Of a stretch of DNA of 44,222 nt, positions 39,755 through 44,222 are shown piece after piece. The notes under the pieces were generated by a model. It saw nothing but the letters and a program-made list of their open reading frames with translations. It was not told where the DNA came from and made no database searches. A program made the translations under genes and the position numbers. Source of the stretch: JARKQH01 sp964631605 (GTDB lineage: Bacteria; Verrucomicrobiota; Verrucomicrobiia; Limisphaerales; UBA8199); assembly GCA_964631605.1 (NCBI GenBank), contig CAZVYG010000036.1, positions 1 to 44,222 of the forward strand. Reading direction: 5' to 3'. The first letter of the stretch is position 1. Each line of letters starts with the position of its first letter.

Positions 39755-40705
39755 ATGAACGAAATCATGAAGCAACGATTCCGCATGTATCGCCGCGAAC
39801 GTGGCGTCTTCTACTTGTTCGACCGGGTCACCGGCAAGCGCGAGAGCCTTGAAACAGACGACCCGACCGTTGCGCGGCGCCTCTTGCACGCGCAAAACGA
39901 AGCCCACGAGCAACCACTCATCAACCGCCAGATTGCCCGCGCTTACCTGGCCGCTGGCGATCCCGAAATCACCCGCCGCACTTGGCAGGCGGTGATGGAG
40001 GAGATCATCAAGACCAAGCACGGCGAAACCCGCACGCGCTGGGTCCGGGCCGGCAAAGATCACGCCTTTGACTTCATCCGGGACGTTCCGGTGTTTGAGA
40101 CCCGTTCAGAGAATTTCTTGCGGGTGCTTGAGCGAGGCACGGTCGCGACTAACGTGTTACTCCGCCGCCTGCACAACTTCGCTCTCGACATGTCCTGGCT
40201 GCCCTGGCCGGTCCTGCCGAAAAAGCAATGGCCCCAAGTCCGCTATGGACCAAAGCGGGCAATCAGTGAGGACGAGCACCGGCAGATCGTCGAGCGCGAA
40301 CACAATCCCGAGCGCCGGGCGTTTTACGAGTTGTGCTGGCTGTTGGGCGGTTCTCAGGGCGACATCGCCAATCTCATGGCCGAGGACATCGACTGGCGGA
40401 GCCAGGTGGTGAGCTATCGGCGCAAGAAGACGCAGACGGTGGCGCTCATGCACTTCGGAAAGGATGTCGCCACCATTTTCCGTGGGTTGCCCCAGGCCGG
40501 CCCACTGTTTCCGTATCTCTGCCGCGTCCGTGCCAGCGACCGGGCCACTGAATTCAAACAGCGTTGTCGCGGGCTTGGCATCAAAGGCGTAACGCTCCAT
40601 TCGTATCGTTACGCGTGGGCCGAGCGGGCCAAACAATGCGGTTCTCCCGAACGATTCGCCCAGGAAACCCCTGCCGAAGAGTCGCTCGCGGCACTCGCAC
40701 TCTGA
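39755..40705 (+). CDS. Truncated tyrosine recombinase (phage-type integrase)
   Basis: 316 residues. Residues about 70-160 are the SAM-like core-binding domain and 170-300 the catalytic domain. The HxxR box is present as H-S-Y-R-Y-A-W. The first catalytic Arg box reads G-G-S-Q-G-D-I-A-N-L, with Gln where most recombinases have Arg. The protein ends R-F-A-Q-E-T-P-A-E-E-S-L-A-A-L-A-L, whereas the family should run on through a G-H box to the nucleophilic Tyr; both are absent. The frame therefore looks broken near 40670, and the enzyme should be unable to recombine. It lies just downstream of tRNA-Cys, the mark of an old island insertion, and ends seven bases before a perfect stem-loop. Confidence 0.75.
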   Translation: MNEIMKQRFRMYRRERGVFYLFDRVTGKRESLETDDPTVARRLLHAQNEAHEQPLINRQIARAYLAAGDPEITRRTWQAVMEEIIKTKHGETRTRWVRAGKDHAFDFIRDVPVFETRSENFLRVLERGTVATNVLLRRLHNFALDMSWLPWPVLPKKQWPQVRYGPKRAISEDEHRQIVEREHNPERRAFYELCWLLGGSQGDIANLMAEDIDWRSQVVSYRRKKTQTVALMHFGKDVATIFRGLPQAGPLFPYLCRVRASDRATEFKQRCRGLGIKGVTLHSYRYAWAERAKQCGSPERFAQETPAEESLAALAL

Positions 40706-40711
40706 ACACCC

Positions 40712-40733
40712 GGCCGCCGGTCCCCCGGCGGCC
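40712..40733 (+). terminator. Perfect stem-loop after the integrase
   Basis: GGCCGCCGG-TCCC-CCGGCGGCC is a perfect 9-bp stem with a four-base loop starting seven bases after the integrase stop. No long U-tract follows (ACATTT). Position and perfection suggest termination or mRNA protection. Confidence 0.5.
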
Positions 40734-40766
40734 ACATTTGCCAATCGGAAAGCAAAGGAGCAACCC

Positions 40767-40958
40767 ACGACCACACAAAACCCCGCAGACCGCCAATCCC
40801 TCCGAGACGCAATCAATGCCGTTCTCGATTACCTCTGGGCGGCCGAACAGGAAGGCTTTCTGACCACGACTGAGGCTCAACGGAACAATCACATCTTTCA
40901 AGCCCTGCTGGTCCTGGAGCGCTGGCTTCAACACGACGCTTTCGACTTCATACGCTGA
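40767..40958 (+). CDS. Small protein gene with no standard start codon
   Basis: A 63-residue frame reads T-T-T-Q-N-P-A-D-R-Q-S-L-R-D-A-I then A-V-L-D-Y-L-W-A-A-E-Q-E and ends H-D-A-F-D-F-I-R-stop. AAAGGAG stands at 40754-40760, six bases before ACG 40767, the spacing at which ATG would be expected, so the start may be an ATG changed to ACG or a rare start. The sequence is amphipathic, acidic and protein-like. It sits between two perfect stem-loops, one just before the ribosome site and one seven bases after the stop. I believe such a small gene often follows integrases of this type, but that is memory, not a check. Function unknown; possibly a directionality or regulatory factor. Confidence 0.5.
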   Translation, partial: TTTQNPADRQSLRDAINAVLDYLWAAEQEGFLTTTEAQRNNHIFQALLVLERWLQHDAFDFIR

Positions 40959-40965
40959 TACCAAC

Positions 40966-40989
40966 ACCGGCCCGGCACTCCGGGCCGGT
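40966..40989 (+). terminator. Perfect 10-bp stem-loop after the small gene
   Basis: ACCGGCCCGG-CACT-CCGGGCCGGT is a perfect 10-bp stem with a CACT loop, beginning seven bases after the stop of the 63-residue frame. No U-tract follows. It supports the small frame being the end of a transcript. Confidence 0.55.
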
Positions 40990-41640
40990 CTCGGCCTGCT
41001 GCCCCAGCTCTCAATGCTCATTCCCGCCTTCATCTACTGCACGTTCCACCCCGAGAAGTTTTCATACATATGATGCACCTTCGGTGCTAACAACAACTCC
41101 CCCTTTGAACGGCTACCGATTGAGCATCAACATGTTTGCAGCGTTAACAAAGTGCAAACAAAACGTCCTGGAAGAGGCACGAAACCCGCTCTGGGACGGG
41201 CTTCCTGCATGTTAACAACCCTGCATAAGCGTGATTCCAGGCGGCGGGCGGCCGGCTCCGCCACTTTCGGGTCAGCGGCGCGAGCGTGGTCGGCTCGCTT
41301 CGCCGTTGACCGGCCTGCACTCCGCCGCCCCTGTTGCCTGCCATTGGCCGCTTGTCGAGGTCGTTCTGGTTCCAGAGCGAACCCGAGGCTCATCCCTGTT
41401 GTCGTCCTGCCGATTCCATTTCTCCAACAGTAATTGCGTTGCGAAAAGCGGATCCAACCGCCGATCGCTTCTGCGCTCACTTGCGGATTCCATATAACGC
41501 GAGCCGGCCGGATCGGGGACAAATTGTCCACCCAATCCGGGTTCACTTTTTGTCCGCTCAATCTTTTGACCCAACGACAGGTGATGCCCGATGTTATGCA
41601 ACACCTTTGATCTCAGTTCATTACTGGAATTGCAAATCAG
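40990..41640. other. Gene-poor stretch after the integrase region
   Basis: About 650 bases without a recognisable gene. Short frames exist on both strands but resemble no family. The motif GTTAACAA recurs (near 41142 and 41212) with CTAACAAC near 41087, suggesting weak repeats. The right end meets a sigma-54 promoter. Confidence 0.35.
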
Positions 41641-41655
41641 TGGCATAGCCCTTGC
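41641..41655 (+). promoter_or_regulatory. Sigma-54 promoter for the thioredoxin-like and glgP genes
   Basis: TGGCATAGCCCTTGC fits the consensus TGGCAC-N5-TTGC with one change (C to T) and the exact ten-base gap between GG and GC. The start of transcription should fall near 41667, leaving a leader of about 26 bases before ATG 41693. It suggests that glycogen breakdown here depends on RpoN and an enhancer-binding activator. Confidence 0.65.
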
Positions 41656-41692
41656 GTAACGGTGCTGACAGAAATGAACCGCAGTTGAACAC

Positions 41693-42115
41693 ATGAGCGT
41701 GAGTCTGGACAAACCAAGCATCAGATTCGTCAGTCAGGCCGATTTGGCGTCGGAAGTCCTGCAGTCGGGGAAACGAGTTCTGGCAGTGTTCATGGCGCTG
41801 TGGACTCGCCTGGGCCAGGTCTTGCAGGGCACGCTGAACGAAATGGTGCCCGCCTGCGACAGCCGAGTGGAGGTGGTGAAAATCAATGCGGACGACAACC
41901 GTGTCCGAACCCCGTTGACTGGTATGAAGACTCTGATGCGCGCCTCAAGAAAACCACAACGATCATCCGTGCCGATAGCGCCGTTTGAGTTTGAAAGTTT
42001 CGTCGTCAGTGTGCAGGGATTAGCGCGGCACCGACGTCCTCCGCTCGGGATTGTTCTCAGTACGTGGCTCGATTCGTTGGAGAGGTGCGCTTGGTTCAAA
42101 AGGGGCCTCTCATGA
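41693..42115 (+). CDS. Degenerate thioredoxin-like protein
   Basis: 140 residues. The first half follows the thioredoxin pattern: V-L-Q-S-G-K-R-V-L-A-V-F-M-A-L-W37 then V-L-Q-G-T-L-N-E-M-V and V-E-V-V-K-I-N-A-D-D-N, corresponding to the strand before the active site, the long helix and the V-D-x-D-x-N strand. The active-site Cys pair is absent: W-T-R-L-G replaces W-C-G-P-C, so it cannot do dithiol chemistry. After residue 69 the similarity is lost; another frame there reads P-N-P-V-D-W-Y, so a frameshift is possible and the gene may be decaying. It is 21 bases upstream of glycogen phosphorylase, under the same sigma-54 promoter. Similarity is moderate. Confidence 0.45.
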   Translation: MSVSLDKPSIRFVSQADLASEVLQSGKRVLAVFMALWTRLGQVLQGTLNEMVPACDSRVEVVKINADDNRVRTPLTGMKTLMRASRKPQRSSVPIAPFEFESFVVSVQGLARHRRPPLGIVLSTWLDSLERCAWFKRGLS

Positions 42116-42136
42116 ACCAAAGACGAAGCGAATGAT

Positions 42137-44222
42137 ATGGACAGCGCAAAAATGAAACCGCTCTCTCAAGAAAATCAAAGCCAGGAACCGTCGCTTAAAG
42201 GGACACGTTCACAGGGAAACTCGCCGCACTCGTCGGCCGAGGCCCGACCGCTTGAGAATGGGTCCGGACGAAAGACGGAGGCCGAACTCCTCGATCAGTA
42301 TGGCTGTGGCCCGATCCAGTTCTCAGGTTCACCCAACGCCTCCTATCAACGCCACCTGGTCTTCGACAATGTGATCGCTCTCCAGGCCGCCGGTCCACGC
42401 GAGCGCTTCGAAGCGTTGGCCCGCTCAGTGCGCGATGTCTTGTCACAACGGTGGGTGCGAACGGAAGAACAGTACACGCGACAAAATCCCAAGCGCGTCT
42501 ATTACCTTTCGATGGAGTATCTGATCGGGCGCTCCCTCGCCAATAACACCACCAATCTGATGCTCGACCCGCTCGTCAAGCAAGCGGCAAAGCAGGAGCA
42601 GACTGACCCGCTCGAGATTCTGGAACAGGAGCCGGATGCCGGTCTGGGCAATGGTGGTTTGGGACGCTTGGCAGCGTGCTTCCTGGACTCCATGGCTGCC
42701 ATGGCGCTGCCGGCGATGGGCTACGGGCTGCGCTATGAATACGGCATCTTCAAACAGAGCATGAAGGAAGGGTGGCAGCAGGAACAGCCCGACAATTGGC
42801 TGCGCCACCCGGATCCCTGGGAAGTGGCCCGGCCGCGGGAGAGCATCGAGGTGTCGTTGAATTGCTCATTCGAGGTGCGGGGCGGGAGCCTGCAGCCGAT
42901 TCCTGGCCGGCCTTCAAAGTTGATCGGCGTGCCGTACGACCGACCGATCGTAGGCTTTGGCGGAAAGACGATCAACACCCTCCGCCTCTGGGCCGCAACT
43001 GCCCCCGATTTCTTCGACTTCAAAGTATTCAGCCACGGTGACTTTGTCGGGGCCGTTGCGGAGACTTTGGCGGCGGAATCGCTCACGCGGGTGCTTTACC
43101 CGGATGATTCGACCAGCCTCGGCCAAGGCCTGCGCTTTGTTCAGGAATATTTCCTGGTCGCCTGTTCCTTGGGCGACCTGGTGCGGCGGTTCCGGCAGAC
43201 AAACGACGACTGGAGCCAACTGCCAGAGAAAGTGGCGATCCAGCTCAACGACACCCATCCCGCGATGGCCGTGCCGGAGTTGATGCGCATCCTGCTGGAT
43301 GAGGCACGTCTTGGCTGGAACCAGGCATGGGAGTTAACCAGGCGAGTATTGGCTTACACCAACCACACACTGCTTCCGGAAGCGCTCGAGAAATGGCCAG
43401 TCGCGTGGTTCCAAGACCTGCTGCCGCGCCATCTGGAAATCATCCGGGAAATCAATCGCCGTTTCCTGGACGATGTCCGTGCCCGGTATCCCGGAGACGA
43501 GGCCCGCGTCGCGCGCGTCAGCCTCATCGAGGAGGGGGCACACCGCCAAGTCCGCATGGCGCACCTGGCCATTGTTGGCTCGCACAGCACCAACGGCGTC
43601 GCCGCCTTGCATTCAGAGCTGATCAAGAAGCAGCTCGTGCCGGATTTCGCGGCCATGTTCCCGGAACGCTTCAACAACAAGACCAACGGGGTCACACCCC
43701 GGCGATGGTTGTTGCTGGCGAACCCGCCGCTCGCGCACGCCATCACCGAGGCCATCGGGGAGCGGTGGATCACCGATCTCAACGAATTGCGCCGGCTCAC
43801 GCCATTGGCCACGGATTCGACTTTCCAGGAGTCCTTCCTCCGCGCCGAGCGGCAAGCCAAAGTGAAGTTCGCCGACTGGCTCAAGCAGGTCAGCGGGCAA
43901 GTGGTGAACCCGGACACCATCTTTGACTGCCAAGTCAAGCGCATCCACGAATACAAGCGCCAACTGCTCAATGCGCTGCGGGTAGTGGTGCTCTATAACC
44001 GACTGCGCGCGAATCCCAAGCTCGATGTGCCGCCGCGGACCTTTCTCTTCGCGGGTAAAGCCGCACCGGCTTATCATTTCGCCAAAGTCATTATCAAATT
44101 CATCAACAACCTGGGCGCCGTCATTGACGCGGACCCGGCTGTGCGCGGGCGGATGAAAGTCCTGTTTCTGCCGGAGTATTGCGTGAGTCTCGCCGAGAGG
44201 CTGATCCCGGCCAGTGACGTAT
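42137..44222 (+). CDS. glgP: Glycogen/alpha-glucan phosphorylase (partial, 5' 695 codons)
   Basis: The frame runs from ATG 42137 to the window edge without a stop. An inner ATG at 42152 is the alternative start. The first 50 residues are polar and look like a variable tail. GT35 landmarks follow: V-Y-Y-L-S-M-E-Y-L-I-G-R, G-L-G-N-G-G-L-G-R-L-A-A-C-F-L-D-S-M-A, Y-E-Y-G-I-F-K-Q, Q-L-N-D-T-H-P, K-T-N-G-V-T-P-R-R-W and R-I-H-E-Y-K-R-Q-L-L-N, ending in L-P-E-Y-C-V-S-L-A-E. The pyridoxal-phosphate Lys lies beyond the edge. It releases glucose-1-phosphate from the non-reducing ends of glycogen and so opposes the glgA operon earlier in the window. The preceding sigma-54 promoter probably drives it. 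Confidence 0.94.
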   Translation, partial: MDSAKMKPLSQENQSQEPSLKGTRSQGNSPHSSAEARPLENGSGRKTEAELLDQYGCGPIQFSGSPNASYQRHLVFDNVIALQAAGPRERFEALARSVRDVLSQRWVRTEEQYTRQNPKRVYYLSMEYLIGRSLANNTTNLMLDPLVKQAAKQEQTDPLEILEQEPDAGLGNGGLGRLAACFLDSMAAMALPAMGYGLRYEYGIFKQSMKEGWQQEQPDNWLRHPDPWEVARPRESIEVSLNCSFEVRGGSLQPIPGRPSKLIGVPYDRPIVGFGGKTINTLRLWAATAPDFFDFKVFSHGDFVGAVAETLAAESLTRVLYPDDSTSLGQGLRFVQEYFLVACSLGDLVRRFRQTNDDWSQLPEKVAIQLNDTHPAMAVPELMRILLDEARLGWNQAWELTRRVLAYTNHTLLPEALEKWPVAWFQDLLPRHLEIIREINRRFLDDVRARYPGDEARVARVSLIEEGAHRQVRMAHLAIVGSHSTNGVAALHSELIKKQLVPDFAAMFPERFNNKTNGVTPRRWLLLANPPLAHAITEAIGERWITDLNELRRLTPLATDSTFQESFLRAERQAKVKFADWLKQVSGQVVNPDTIFDCQVKRIHEYKRQLLNALRVVVLYNRLRANPKLDVPPRTFLFAGKAAPAYHFAKVIIKFINNLGAVIDADPAVRGRMKVLFLPEYCVSLAERLIPASDV

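Noticed and set aside
1..44222. CRISPR arrays, rRNA genes, or a replication origin
   Set aside because: No regularly spaced repeats, rRNA core sequences or DnaA-box clusters were seen.

Overview
The window looks like part of a Verrucomicrobiota chromosome, possibly the Pedosphaera/Limisphaera (subdivision 3) side. The evidence is indirect: high G+C, several Tat-exported TIM-barrel 'isomerases', a heavily accessory gene set and an integrase type I associate with that group. No rRNA or conserved phylogenetic marker is present, so the placement is inference.

Layout. 1-6.6 kb: tail of a membrane protein, a Tat-type TIM-barrel protein, a purple-acid-phosphatase-like enzyme, a GH84 O-GlcNAcase-like enzyme followed by a GNAT, and a PTS EIIC. 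6.8-18.5 kb: a tight glycogen/alpha-glucan operon with glycogen synthase, a plant-type glucan water dikinase (GWD), a phosphoglucan-water-dikinase-like (PWD) protein fused to a TIM barrel, a second TIM-barrel protein, GH57 and GH13 enzymes. 18.6-24.4 kb: GMP synthase ATP-pyrophosphatase (-), an ABC transporter with a His-rich TPR membrane protein (+), a VapB antitoxin with a broken VapC, an IS91-like scar, and FtsW (-).

24.5-34.9 kb (-) is the most striking part: ten tightly packed genes joining two protein-tagging chemistries. Read 5' to 3' they are an FHA + RING-like protein, an E1-like enzyme, an E2-like enzyme, an unknown protein, a ubiquitin-like protein, a JAB/JAMM peptidase, an ARC/Mpa-type AAA+ ATPase, a Dop-like protein, a Pup-like protein ending in Gly-Gly-Glu, and a PafA-like ligase with a C-terminal helical extension. 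Six of nine joints overlap, including the joint between the ubiquitin half and the Pup half. No 20S proteasome subunits are in the window and the ATPase lacks the C-terminal docking motif of Mpa. It therefore looks like a hybrid ubiquitin/pupylation system working on a distant proteasome, another protease, or as an unfoldase or signalling device.

34.9-39.3 kb: an unknown protein with a good sigma-54 promoter diverging from the tagging operon, a CBS-pair protein, FolB and a HAD phosphatase (-), and another Tat TIM-barrel protein. 39.5-41 kb: tRNA-Cys with a truncated tyrosine integrase and a small gene lying between two perfect stem-loops. 41.6-44.2 kb: a sigma-54 promoter, a degenerate thioredoxin-like gene and the first 695 codons of glycogen phosphorylase, which returns to the glycogen theme.
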